Assembly: GCA_963971425.1 (NCBI GenBank)
Contig: OZ020515.1
Coordinates: 7,642,291-7,706,290, forward strand
Direction of reading: 5' to 3'
Source of the DNA: Bryoerythrophyllum caledonicum
Taxonomy: Eukaryota > Streptophyta > Bryopsida > Pottiales > Pottiaceae
DNA: 64,000 nucleotides
Below are positions 1-10,160 of the stretch, piece by piece (position 1 is the stretch's first letter; every line of letters starts with the position of its first letter). The notes under the pieces were generated by a model. It made no database searches. It worked only from the letters and a program-made list of their open reading frames with translations, and had not been told where the DNA came from. The translations under genes and the position numbers were made by a program.

Positions 1-248
1 AGTTGTGGAAGTTATGAATTTGGAGCACATTCTTCCACATGGCAATTGAATCTTCTCCTAGCATCAAATATAGTGTTTTGTTGAACACTTATTATTGTGA
101 TTGCCCTGCAAACAACTCAACTTGCAAGCATATTTTAGGGCTTCAACTCAATGTGAAGGAGTTTTTTTTTCCTTCACAAAGTTCGCAAAGTAGGATAAAG
201 ACCATAGATGACATAGATTACCCAAACAATGAAGCATCACCTCCGTAA
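1..248 (+). pseudogene. SWIM zinc-finger protein fragment
   Basis: The frame from the ATG at 39 holds a C-x-C-x6-C-x-H cluster (Cys20, Cys22, Cys29, His31, in YYCDCP...CKH), which is the SWIM zinc-finger signature. SWIM fingers occur in MULE and FAR1-like transposases and in some host regulators. Nucleotides 1-40 in frame 1 read like the usual SWIM lead-in (a Trp followed by a beta-strand stretch), so a frameshift near 45 is likely. No transposase core is visible, and the 5' side lies outside the window. I infer a transposase-derived remnant; a genuine SWIM gene exon is the alternative. Confidence 0.45.
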
Positions 249-1960
249 CGAGAAAAAGCTTCAAATGTAGATTGTTTCAATGGGAAGGAGAAGAGAAGTG
301 AATTAAAAAAAGACTACACATTCTGAAAAGGCAAGTGGATGGAGTGATGTCACATATTATATCATCTATGGATGATTATAGTATAGTAGAAGAAGCGGAA
401 GAGAAGGAAGAAGTCAAATGGAAGTTTCTAGCATCTAAGTTGGAGCCATTTACATTTCACAGACCCCCTACCATTGAACTTCCCGATGTGGTTCTATACC
501 TTCCTTACAAGAAAATGTATAGCGTACCAGAATAGAATATGGATAGAAATGGAAGACTCTAGACGTTGGAGAATGTTCTTTTTTACAACCACCTTCAAAC
601 GTCCAGCTCATGTGCTTGTGGCACATTCCAAGCAAAAAAATACCACATTTTCTTGAGTTCCTAAACTTTGTTGTCACATTTGTACAATGAATACTATGGT
701 CGAAGAGAGAGATGAATACGTGGTTTGCAAAAATTGTGAAACTTCCTTGATTTTGAAATAAATATGTTATGCTCTTTTATATTTTATCACAATTGAAACA
801 AGCATTAAGGTATAACTCATGATGCTAGCAACAAAAAATTTTGTCACACGGTAACCTTAGGAGCCGTAGAAAGCATGCTCTATAATTGTCATCAATTGAA
901 TGGTATTATAGTTGTTAGCCTTCATTTTAGGCAGAACTTCGTTTGCAAACTGCATGTACAACCCCAACATTGGCTCCTTGGAATTCATTCCTATATGCGC
1001 TTCATAAATGGGTGGAGCCTCTTCTTTTACTGGGCTTGAATGCTAGAACTTATATTTAATCCACAGTATAAAATAAAAATATATAAGTCACAGATTAGCA
1101 AAGTCCTCTCATCGCATTTAATGCCCATACTAGAAACCACTTAAAGCCTACTAAGCATTTTCTCTACAAATATTAGCTTTGGTGATCCTTAGCGCCAAAA
1201 TCTACCTCTGAGATGCAAGTGGGTCCCAATAAACGCCATTATAATAGGCAACAAATAGAGTTGGATCAACTACAATGCATATGATCCATGCTAGAATGCG
1301 ATCTACTCAAATACCATCATCCTTTTGCATCCTAAATTTAACTTTGAAACCATGAAGGATTGTAGAAACACCATCATCATCAGGCAACCTGACGGACCAG
1401 ACGTCAAACTCGTCTCTTTTCATAGTGTGTTTGCTTCCATCTCAATTATTAAAGCCATCAATCAAATGAGCAACCATGTACCCTCATGTGTCATACTTTG
1501 GACATGATATCTGCCTTCCAGGGACCGCACACTCTCTCACGCCCTCCATAACGTCCGGAGGTTTATATTTCCGCTGTACACTCCATTATTCCCAGGATAC
1601 ATGCACACCTTTGGGCATTATGCTGGGAGGGCATCTCCCTACACAAAATCGATGTTCGTATCCGTTGATGATTGCTACCCGTTGAGAACCACCTTGTGCC
1701 TCGATCACGATCAACCTCGTCATCCGACATCGGGCTGCAGGGCGCGATTGTAGGCTTCTCATCGAGTAAAAGGCTGGGTTGGGCAGCCCTCGTGACTAGG
1801 GGTAGCCCGACAGATACACATCCCACTAAATACCTCGATCAAGTGTTGCACCAAGTCTCAGGCTTGAGAGGGTGGAAGAGGATAGGGACAAAACTGGCCC
1901 CTATTTATATGTTGGAGGGAGGCCCTATTTGATTGAAGGAGGGGACTACGAGGATTACTT
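249..1960. other. No recognisable gene
   Basis: An acidic open stretch (about 335-535, plus) follows the SWIM fragment and may be its C-terminal continuation, but it has no known motif. From about 1480 the composition becomes more GC-rich, with a TATA-like CTATTTATAT near 1903. That could be a promoter or an old LTR, but I found no paired copy inside the window. Confidence 0.3.
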
Positions 1961-1963
1961 GGA

Positions 1964-2279
1964 GCCATGGGCTGCAAACTTGGCCCACATTTTTTCCAAA
2001 AAAAAGCCTGTAGAGCTCGGAAAGTGAGAAGGCCCACCACCTCTGACGGGGTCGGGTCACTCCCAAAGCTGAGGCTTGGTGCAACTCTCGACTAAATAAA
2101 GGGTAAATAAAGGGATCCAGCAGATACTCAATTCTGGCGAGCCCCTAGGGACGAGGCCCGGCCCGGCCCGGCCCGTTCTGGGCTCACCTCGCCCCCTTGA
2201 TTAGGGTTTGCAGCGGCGTCTCATTCCCTTTCCTCATCGTCGCCCAAGTTGCTGCAGCTTCCCGAACGCTACCGCAACC
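1964..2279 (+). promoter_or_regulatory. RPS25 promoter and 5' UTR
   Basis: Two GGCCCA elements (1982-1987 and 2031-2036) match the plant site II class. A telo-box (TTAGGGTTT, 2201-2209) lies 71 bp before the start codon. Both element types are typical of plant ribosomal protein promoters and drive growth-linked expression. A short (CCCGG)n run at 2155-2175 lies between them. More AGGGTTT units occur inside the first two introns. The transcription start itself is not determined. Confidence 0.6.
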
Positions 2280-3350
2280 ATGGTTTGTCCCTCAGAACCC
2301 TCGCCATCTCCTCCGTCAACCCCTCCCATTCACGCCTGCTCAACGATTATCCTCACGTCCTGTTGTTTCCGTGCTTCTTTTTGTCATTACGTTTGTTATA
2401 GTGTCCATCTCATGGCAGTAGCCTTGCACTCATCATAGCGTCTACTATGAATAAACCACGCCGGTGTCTTCTGTTTATGCTCGTGTTGAATGGGTTTTTA
2501 GGGTTTGGTGGTTTTTCGGGTTTGGTGGTTTTTAGGGTTTAATGAGTTTTTTTTGGTGGTGTAGGCTCCCAAGAAGAAGGACGCGACGCCCGCGTCTAAG
2601 CCAGCCAAGAGCACCGGCGGTGGCAAGCAGAAGAAGAAGGTACTGGATTCTGTTTCGGATTTGAGTGGCAGTTAGGGTTTAGGGTTTTGGTGGAGCGTGG
2701 ACTGAATTGTCTCTTGGTTGTGTCTCTGCAGAAGTGGAGCAAGGGGAAGCAGAAAGAGAAGGTGAACAACATGGTCTTGTTCGACCAGGCAACGTACGAC
2801 AAGTTGTTGGCTGAGGTGCCCAAGTTCAAGCTGGTCACTCCCTCAGTGTTGTCGGACCGTCTGCGTGTAAGGAACTCACTCGGCTATGGTCACATGGTTT
2901 TTGTTTGGACTGATGAGTCTGGCTGGGTATTGTAAATCGCCTGGAAGATTTTGTGGTACTGTTTGGCGTGTGTGCTTAACGCTGCGCCCGGAACCATGCA
3001 ATGAGTGTGGTTTGATATAACAGCGACTTGCATAATTAGCGTGTCAGTTAGTTTCCTTTTTTGCCATGTTCTCTGAACTATCCACTATGAAAGCTTCATG
3101 TTTTTACACTTTGCACTTTTCCAGGATCAGATGCTTGCGATTGAAAGAGTCTGTCTGAATCTTAGTCGCCTATAAATTCGGTGCCGATGCTGCCTTGGAC
3201 GTATTTTTTAATGATTAATGTGCGGTTGGAATGCAGATCACCGGATCCTTGGCAAGGAAGGCCATCAAGGAGTTGATGGCGAAGGGCACCATCAGGCTTG
3301 TTGCTGCTCATGCCAACCAGCAGATTTACACCAGGGCGACCAACACTTGA
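2280..3350 (+). CDS. RPS25: 40S ribosomal protein eS25 (RPS25)
   Basis: Four exons joined by GT-AG introns: 2280-2282 (ATG only), 2565-2639, 2732-2866 and 3237-3350, giving a 108-residue protein, the usual plant eS25 length. The N-terminus is a Lys-rich tail (APKKKD...GGGKQKKK), followed by the family block [18 protein letters not shown] (18 residues) and the winged-helix region through [16 protein letters not shown] and the C-terminal [10 protein letters not shown]. eS25 sits in the 40S head near the E site. The lone-ATG first exon fits the donor at 2283 and the family alignment. Introns are 282, 92 and 370 bp; the first two carry TTTAGGG-like motifs. The next gene, the LRR gene, is convergent. 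All four junctions were deduced by matching the family sequence. Confidence 0.95.
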
Positions 3351-4345
3351 GTGATAATAGTATCAGGAGAACTGCAGTACTGGAGGGTTACGATTGCTGT
3401 GATAGCCAGCCTGTATGTACTTTGACTGGAAAAATTCAGTTGCGCTATGAGCGTGAGGCACAAGAGAAGTTGATGTCCTTGATTCATTGCTGCATGTTCT
3501 GTCCCGTTTGCATTGATTTCTTTGTCGTTCAAATGTACAAGTTAACTTTCGTAGGGCATGTGCCAGGCACATAGCGTAGAAGTTTGTGAACGTGGCTAGT
3601 GTGGAGCGGATAATCTTCATTTAAGGTGATCTGATAGCGTTTGGCGATACAACTGCACATTTTCCATCACACTCCTTGACAATGCAAGGGCATTTGCTTG
3701 ATTATGAACAAGTATTATTCTGTTATGCAATGGCAACATTCTTTTCCTGCCGTACCCCACTGGCTTCACGACAAGAGTATGATCACTATGGATGATAGGA
3801 AATGTAATCACCGACGTCCCTTCAACGCCTTTTCCTGTCGTTTCCTATTCAATCCGCTTTGCCACAACGTTCACATGATTAAATACGCGAATTGCATCAC
3901 GATGACGTACAATGCTTCCTGTAAACACCGTCTAATTCGTACAAACATCGCACCATCAGGGTTGTTGTTGAAGGGAAGAATCAGGATAGTGAACAACACA
4001 ATCTCCGAAGAACGGAAGCAGAATCACAAAATTCAAACACAATCACCAAAGGACAGCCGCATTGAAACCGTGAATTCGCTCCACACAAGTGTACTGAGAC
4101 TCTCCCAACGCACTTTTACTGATTTGGGTCGTCAAATGAGAGGGCCAAGGAAGAAGACTTGCATATATTGCTACTCCCGTGTACTAGGGAGCCCAAAAAT
4201 CAACACAGGGCTAAGAAATTTTTAGGAGACTGGCAATGTGATATTGACGAGCCCATATTCTAAGAATGATTATCGACAAAACTCTATGTTCAGAAACCTT
4301 ACATCTATACAAAAAAAAATGGAATATTTTCAGGGGAAGAAACAC
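3351..4345. other. Intergenic region between convergent genes
   Basis: It holds the 3' UTR of RPS25 and, on the minus strand, the 3' UTR of the LRR gene. A 175-codon open frame (3698-4225, plus) shows no domain, no signal peptide and no coding-like composition, so I do not call it a gene. Confidence 0.5.
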
Positions 4346-5718
4346 TCAGTCGCCAGGCGAGCCACTGCTTGCTTTGAGGCATTGATAAACCGGTCTGGAA
4401 GCCGGCATGTCCACGTTCGGAGGGCAAAGCGACTGCGGCGGCGGCACCATGCAATTGTACTGCAAGCACACCGCCACGCTCGGCGGCAGGGACGCATCCG
4501 CAAGCGCTCCGGAATCAGTCAAGTAGTTGTGTTGCAAGTAGAGAGACTGCAGCGTCGCGTCCTGCATCTTGCTCGCAAAGTCCTGCACACCAGCATAGTA
4601 TCGATCAATAGGGTGTCATGTAATGTAGCATGGTACAACTACAATAGAGAACATGTCTAGAAAACAAGAACATGTTAAAGAAACCTACAATTTGTAAAGA
4701 AATTTCGCACACAAATGTAGCCGTATTGGCGAACCTGTGGCACGGTGCCGACGAACTGGTTGTTGTTGAGGAACAAGCTCTGGGTGCCGGCCAAGTAGGG
4801 CGAGATGCTGCCCTGCAAGTGGTTATGGCTCAGGTCGACGACAGGGATGCTGACCAGCGCAGGGACGCTCACCGCGCCTCGGAACTGGTTGTGGTTGAGC
4901 AGCAGAAACGAGAGCGGCAGCTCGAACAGGACGCTGGGAATGCTTCCCGAGAACATATTGTAGCTCAGATCCAAGTACGACAGCGTGCTCATGCCCTCGA
5001 AGAGATTCACCTGCCCAGACAATCGGTTCTTCGTCACCGAGAAGTACTGCAGCGAGGACGGAAGCGCCGGGAGTGCGCCGGAGAGGTCGTTGTTGCGGAC
5101 GTCGAAGTGGATCAAGGAGGTTTGCGACAAGTCGGGGATGGGGCCCCAGAGACGATTGTCGGAGAGGACAAGCACCCGGAGCGTGCGCAGCGCGGAGAGT
5201 CCGGCCGGGATCGAGCCCTCGAGGTCGTTCTTGCGGATCTGCAGCGTCTCCAGGCTCCTGAGGTTGACGAGCGACGTGGGCAGCTGGCCCGAGAGATAGT
5301 TCTGGCTGCAGGAGAAGGTGCGCAGGCTCTGCAGGTTGCCGAAGGTGTCGGGCACTGGGCCCCGCAGCGCGCCGGAGGAGATGGTGAGGCTCTGGAGGTA
5401 GGCGAGGTCGCCCAGCGTGGGCGTCAAGCTGCCCGCCAGACCGGGCGTGCCGGCGGTCGGCGGCCCGAGCGCGAGTGAGGACACGCGGTTGAAGCTCCCC
5501 ACCTTCACGCACTGCACGCCGGAGAAAGTGAGGCACGGGTTGATCCGGAGCGAAAATACCCACGTGGAGAAAAACGCCCCGCCCGGGAGGTCGTGCATCG
5601 CGGCCTTGACGGCGCGCAGGACAATCATGTCCGTCGGGTGCAGGAGCTGCGCGTTGAGAGACACGACTAGGCACATGAGCAGCGCTAGCCGCAATCGAGC
5701 TCCATTCGTACCCGCCAT
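4346..5718 (-). CDS. Secreted leucine-rich repeat protein (At4g03010/At1g03440-like)
   Basis: Two exons, 5718-4735 and 4582-4346, with a 152-bp GT-AG phase-0 intron, give 406 residues ending in TGA. Residues 1-23 form a signal peptide (Arg-rich start, ALLMCLVVSLNA core). Residues 24-72 are an LRRNT cap (LLHPTD, then NPC...GVQC). About ten plant-type LRRs follow (consensus LxxLxLxxNxLxGxIP) to about residue 345. The C-terminus has LQSLYLQHNYLTD and the cysteine motif CLQYNCMVPP, diagnostic of the Arabidopsis At4g03010/At1g03440 family, which lacks a kinase or membrane anchor. The protein is therefore probably apoplastic or wall-associated; its ligand is unknown. The start was chosen because it begins the signal peptide; the frame stays open 42 codons further upstream (to 5844). 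Family assignment is from memory of the conserved C-terminus. Confidence 0.9.
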
Positions 5719-6955
5719 TGCTGATGCTTCACTCAATGCTGCGGCTTCGAATTGGTCATCTGTCTTTCCCAATCTGAAATTGTTCTCCTGCACAAACTCA
5801 AAGAAATTAGCATATATAGCAATGAAGCTGCAGTAAGGAAACATACTGCAGCTGTAGAGAGAGCTTCCGCAACACGCTTAACGTGCCAACCAAGGATGAG
5901 TAACTCCATCAGTGGCTCATTGTGCCTACTCCCCATGGAGATCGAAATCGAATCACTTGAAACTGACAGAAAACAATGCGGAAGATCATCACTCTCATTA
6001 AACGTGCTCCGATTGCTAATTTAGTGTCCAACGCTTCCGGAACCCACTGGACCAGGCCCACAAGCTATCGTTTCCATGAACAACAAGTCCAATCCTGGAA
6101 CAAATCAGCACAAGCCGAAAAATGCAAAAACGCTAGAGAGAGCGAGCCTACTTACAAGTAATCTCTTCACACTTTGAGCTCAGACGAATCCTTCAGCTAA
6201 AAATCATCGTCATTGCATTCACAGACGCCACAACTTCAGCGCCAGTGAAGACCACCAATACTCAATCCCAAACCTGTCGCCATGTCTAACAAAATATTCG
6301 CATACCCAGCCCCAACCACAAAATTGACACTACTATGTCGCGTGACCAGCGAGCCTTCCTTACGATTGATGTAAGGCGTGCATGCACTGAAGCAGGAACA
6401 TCATGAGAGGTGGATCCAAATTGACCGTTTGCAAAGTGGGCGTTGAGGAGGCAGAGGTGAGGAGGCGGAGAGACGTAGAGAGGGATAGAGAGACTACAGG
6501 TGAGTAACTTCTCATGTCTGATCATGAGGTGCAGCAGCTGGGCAGAGACGGTGCAGGACATGTAAGGTCTGAGGTGGAGTTGCTGTTGTGCTGCTGCTGC
6601 TGCTGCAGTGAGTGCGCCGTCAGTAATTCCGAGGTGACGCCTGATGTGGCTCCTCTGTCACGCCCACTATGTTACTATGCGCGCAGACTCCCGTTGCGCT
6701 TTCCTTTCCGGATGAAAGCTAAACTTACCACTTCTCTAGATGATGTTGTGCAAAAATCTACATGTTTTATAGATTTCTAATTCGCTGGTCTGCAGTGTAA
6801 GTGAGGACAACCCAAAACCGACCAGCGAGCCGATACCGCTCCCTTCCATACGCTTCCTAGGTTTCAGGGAGGAAATGTAACCTGCTACATTTCTTCTTGT
6901 AAATTAGGAAGGGTATAGAAGGGAGTGGTATTGGGTGAGAAGGTAGAGCAACCTA
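5719..6955. other. Upstream region of the LRR gene
   Basis: This should contain the promoter and 5' UTR of the minus-strand LRR gene. I see a short (CTG)n run around 6582-6606 and no convincing coding sequence or clear TATA box. Confidence 0.4.
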
Positions 6956-6964
6956 AAACTGCAC

Positions 6965-7294
6965 GGTCAGGGTGAATTTGACCCCCTCATTGGAGGGTCA
7001 GTGGATGGACGGAGGTGGACAAGGTCATCCCCTCCCCATTTCCTTGCCCGTTCCCGTAGCCCCGTTCTCCTACCCATTCCCCTAGCTTCATTTAAACTCT
7101 AAACCCTAAACACCACCTATAAACCATAAACTCTATAGGGTGAACCCTGACTCCTAAACCCTGAAGCCTAAAACCCTCCCGAGGGTTCTCTAAATCCTAA
7201 AATCAGGTTATTGGAGGAACAAAGAGGAGAATGGTCCTCGTCCACCTCCGTCCATCCACTGATCCTCCAACGAGGGGGTTAATTTGCCCTGGCC
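6965..7294. mobile_element. Mutator-like MITE with telomere-like core
   Basis: Arms of about 70 bp (6965-7037 and 7223-7294) are inverted repeats of one another at roughly 85% identity, starting GG(T/C)CAGGG and sharing the stretch GTGGATGGACGGAGGTGGAC. The flanks AAACTGCAC (6956-6964) and AAACTACAC (7295-7303) form a 9-bp target duplication with one mismatch, the size Mutator-like elements make. The 330-bp element has no coding capacity. Its core (7089-7200) contains many degenerate CCCTAAA units. A relative with the same terminus lies at 54753-55024. Confidence 0.75.
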
Positions 7295-7304
7295 AAACTA
7301 CACC

Positions 7305-7854
7305 CCCCTTACAAATTTATCATGTAGGATAGGTGTGAGAAATGAGTAGTAGCACGCAATTCAATTACAATAAATATCAAGGACCGGTAATTGGAAATTT
7401 GCAGTGGCAGTTTTGGATCATGGTAGGCCTAATATTGGGTTGAGGACGAGTATGTATGATTGCATGACCACGTCATTGATTGTTTTGCTAAAAAAAATTA
7501 TCAACTTGATCAGTGTAGTTCGAAGTCATCCACGTGTTGGGCAGGCTTGGTATGCCTTCTCTCTTTGATTCATGGTTAGATCCTGGCAATGTAGAAGGGG
7601 GGGCACAAAATCCAACCCAATCCATGACAAGTACCACATACTGTGCAACACAATTCGAGACCCACATATGGTCATTCGGCCTTAAAGGGTTAAACCATCT
7701 TGTACAAACGAGCTGGAAACACTGCCAGTCTATACAAACAAGCTTTTTTTGGCACAAAAAGACCATATATGGGTGTTCGGCCTTGAAGGGTCAAAGGGTT
7801 AACAAACAGTTACATGTCGCTTTGCCTTTGTATTCCCATGGTCAAATGTTAACC
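7305..7854. other. No gene; repeat-like sequence
   Basis: The region includes two stretches around GGCCTTAAAGGGTTAA and CCTTGAAGGGTCAAAGGG (about 7680 and 7780). These resemble the ends of the dispersed repeats found elsewhere in this window. Nothing else is recognisable. Confidence 0.35.
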
Positions 7855-8085
7855 CTCAAACGTAAGAAGGTCCCAATGGTAGCCAAAGTATTCTACATGT
7901 ATGTGTTGTATTTGAACATGGTATGGTTCAAATATTGACATGACCTCCAAGTGAAAGATATTAATTGAAGAATCTTTGATATGAAGGTATAAGTCTTACA
8001 AAAATCTTAATACATTTTTGAAATTTACAAAGTAAAATACGTGCATGTATATATGGTTTCCGAATGACGTTTAACCCTTTGCGGC
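7855..8085 (+). repeat. Dispersed repeat D1, copy 1
   Basis: About 230 bp that recur at 35040-35285 and, split by a nested transposon, at 28015-28041 plus 30101-30300. Shared blocks include GTATTCTACATGTATG, a block around ACATGGTATGGTTCAAATATTG, and the end AAAATACGTGCATGTATAT. It has no coding capacity. It begins and ends with CCCTCAAACG or AACCCTTT-like termini. Confidence 0.75.
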
Positions 8086-8489
8086 CCAGCTATGTTTCTG
8101 GAAAAACCAAGATTTTTGCTGATTTTTTTCTTTGAACTAGATTTGATAGAAATATGATGTCTAATATTAATATCAAACCTTACAAAATTGAACTTAACCC
8201 ATGACTTGAACTTTGGGAAATTTTGCACAACATCCAACGGTTGATGGAATAGATTATAGTGTTTAAAGTTACCATATATTGGTAGTGAAAACTATGGATT
8301 TTGGAGGGTGTACTACTTTAACCATCAATAGATTCTTGCAAGAATTTTTTTACTTTGAATAAGAGCGGTTCTCATGTGCACTAGGTTGATAGCTTCACTT
8401 TAACATATCATATGTGAAGAAATATTTATACACAATTATTGGTGATTTTTTTGCTTTTTTCTACTTGATTGTATACAAAAATGTTCCAA

Positions 8490-8875
8490 CTTTATACAAA
8501 TCAAAACAGAAGTTTTGTATGTGAGGAGAGAGATCAACAATCACAAAACAATGAAGAATGTCTTAAAGACAAAGTTCAATCAAAATTTAAGACCAAAATC
8601 AATGTGCATATGTGTGAAATACAACATAATATGTGGCATAGTATTCACTATATTTTAGAGTATTTGGTGTATTTTGTGTTGTATCCTAGCTTTTCCAAGA
8701 GTTTTATAAATCCAAATCATGATCTTATTGTTGGAGAGTGTTCATGTAATGTGTGCATAAACTTGAACCTCGTATCTCGAAGCCTAATTCCTCATGGATT
8801 TCATGCAAATTGAGTTTTAGTACCTCCGGAGTCCCATTTTGGGCTTCCTGGACGCCATAGGGTTAAGCAATTGAG
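8490..8875 (+). repeat. Dispersed repeat G, plus-strand copy
   Basis: It matches the reverse complement of 13740-14130 over nearly its whole length (shared blocks: GAGAGATCAACA, TCACAAAA-AATGAAGAAT, GTATTTTGTGTTGTAT, ATTTCATGCAAATTGAGTTT). A 114-codon open frame (8469-8813) lies inside, but the opposite copy is full of stops in that frame, so I treat it as noncoding repeat. Confidence 0.7.
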
Positions 8876-9359
8876 AGCGTGGGTAAATGAGAAATTTCTA
8901 GAGGCAAATGAGTGAGGTTCAGGGTTCAGGGTTTTAGGGTTTAGAAAAGCATGCTTCTTTTTAATACATCTTGGTGCAAATGGCAGGGTTTGAGTTTGTG
9001 CACATGAGGGATTCCCTTTTCTAATTTATTTGTTGCCCCTTAGTTTCCTGAGCAGCAACCTGAGACGCCTCTGACTCTTGGCCTTCTAACTACACTTATA
9101 CATGACCTGCTATTCAGAAGCTCTTTGCAGTGGCTGCAGCACTAAGTTACCTTCAATATTTATGATGCCACCGGTTGGTATGGAAGAAGTTATTGGCTTT
9201 GTTGAGCCTGGTGCAGCACTCAGACTCACTTCTCTCATTAATTTAGAGGGTTAGAGCACGTTCCTAGTAATTTGATCTTAACGTCATGAAATTTTTATGA
9301 AGAACAGGCATTCTCAAAAGATTTGTGGGCAAATATTATTTTTTCAATTTAAGGGGGAA
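8876..9359. other. No gene seen
   Basis: A short telomere-like run (GGGTTCAGGGTTTTAGGGTTTAG) lies around 8919-8945. The rest has no recognisable feature. Confidence 0.35.
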
Positions 9360-10160
9360 AAATTATGGTGCTTCTAGCATTGCAACTTGGATTCAAAAGC
9401 AACAGGGCAGGGTTCTGTAGAGGTGAATAATAAAATATTACATGCAGTTAATTGTATGTATTTGTTCATCTATGCATTTCAACTAGCATTTTGAATCCAA
9501 GTATGCAGTTAATTGTATGTTAACTGTATCTAGTTGAAATGCATTTCAACTAGCATTTTGAATCCAAGTATGCAGTTAATTGTATGTTAACTGTATCTAG
9601 TTGAAATGCATTTCAACTAGCATTTTGAATCCAAGTATGCAGTTAATTGTATGTTAACTGTATCTAGTTGAAATGCATAGAAGTGCCCCAGAAATTATAG
9701 ATTCATTAGTTCTCCCCATTTCTTTCTCCATCAAATAAAAGAAATCATAATTTATTTATCTATCATTTGGATTTCACTTTCACAACATAAGATTGGCATG
9801 CTTATGTAATGGATGTATTTTATACCCCTAGACATTGTTATATTTTTCTCATATCCTGAATCCCTGCAATGCTTGTGATTTTTGGCATGCAATGACCTAG
9901 CATAAGATAGAACATCTACATAAAATTATGCATAGTGGGAGGTATTGAAATTATTTGGAGCTAAAGTATGGTATTGTCCCTATTCAACCCATGTATAAAT
10001 GAACTGTATCTTACAATCCGCTCGGTCAGAGTGTCTTCTATAAGGCACTGTACTTCAAGATCCTACGGTTAAAAGTTTGTATTTTATTTTATTTAGCCTT
10101 AGAATATTTCACCTTTAAGAAACAATTTCAAAGTGATTTTGGTGGAACATAGTTACGTCC
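9360..10160 (+). repeat. Dispersed repeat H, copy 1
   Basis: It resembles 45430-46090 in the same orientation. Shared landmarks in order are a TTCTGTAGAG-like block, GACATGCAATGACCTA/CATGCAATGACCTAGC, AAGATAGA, GATCCTACGGTT and GGTG(A/G)AACAT. The copy here is longer because it contains the 67-bp tandem array at 9472-9672. No coding capacity is visible. Confidence 0.6.
9472..9672. repeat. 67-bp tandem repeat, three copies, with palindromic junctions
   Basis: Three units (9472-9538, 9539-9605, 9606-9672), the second and third essentially identical. Each unit boundary makes a perfect 24-bp palindrome whose left half is CTAGTTGAAATG. The start of a fourth unit follows. Confidence 0.9.

Noticed and set aside
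3698-4225. A 175-codon open frame between RPS25 and the LRR gene
   Set aside because: No domain, no sensible start context and no coding-like composition; it lies in the convergent 3' UTR zone.
4672-5478. A long plus-strand frame opposite the LRR gene
   Set aside because: It is the antisense shadow of GC-rich LRR codons; the minus-strand protein has a clear family and signal peptide.
8469-8813. A 114-codon frame
   Set aside because: It lies in dispersed repeat G, and the inverted copy at 13740-14130 has stops throughout the same frame.
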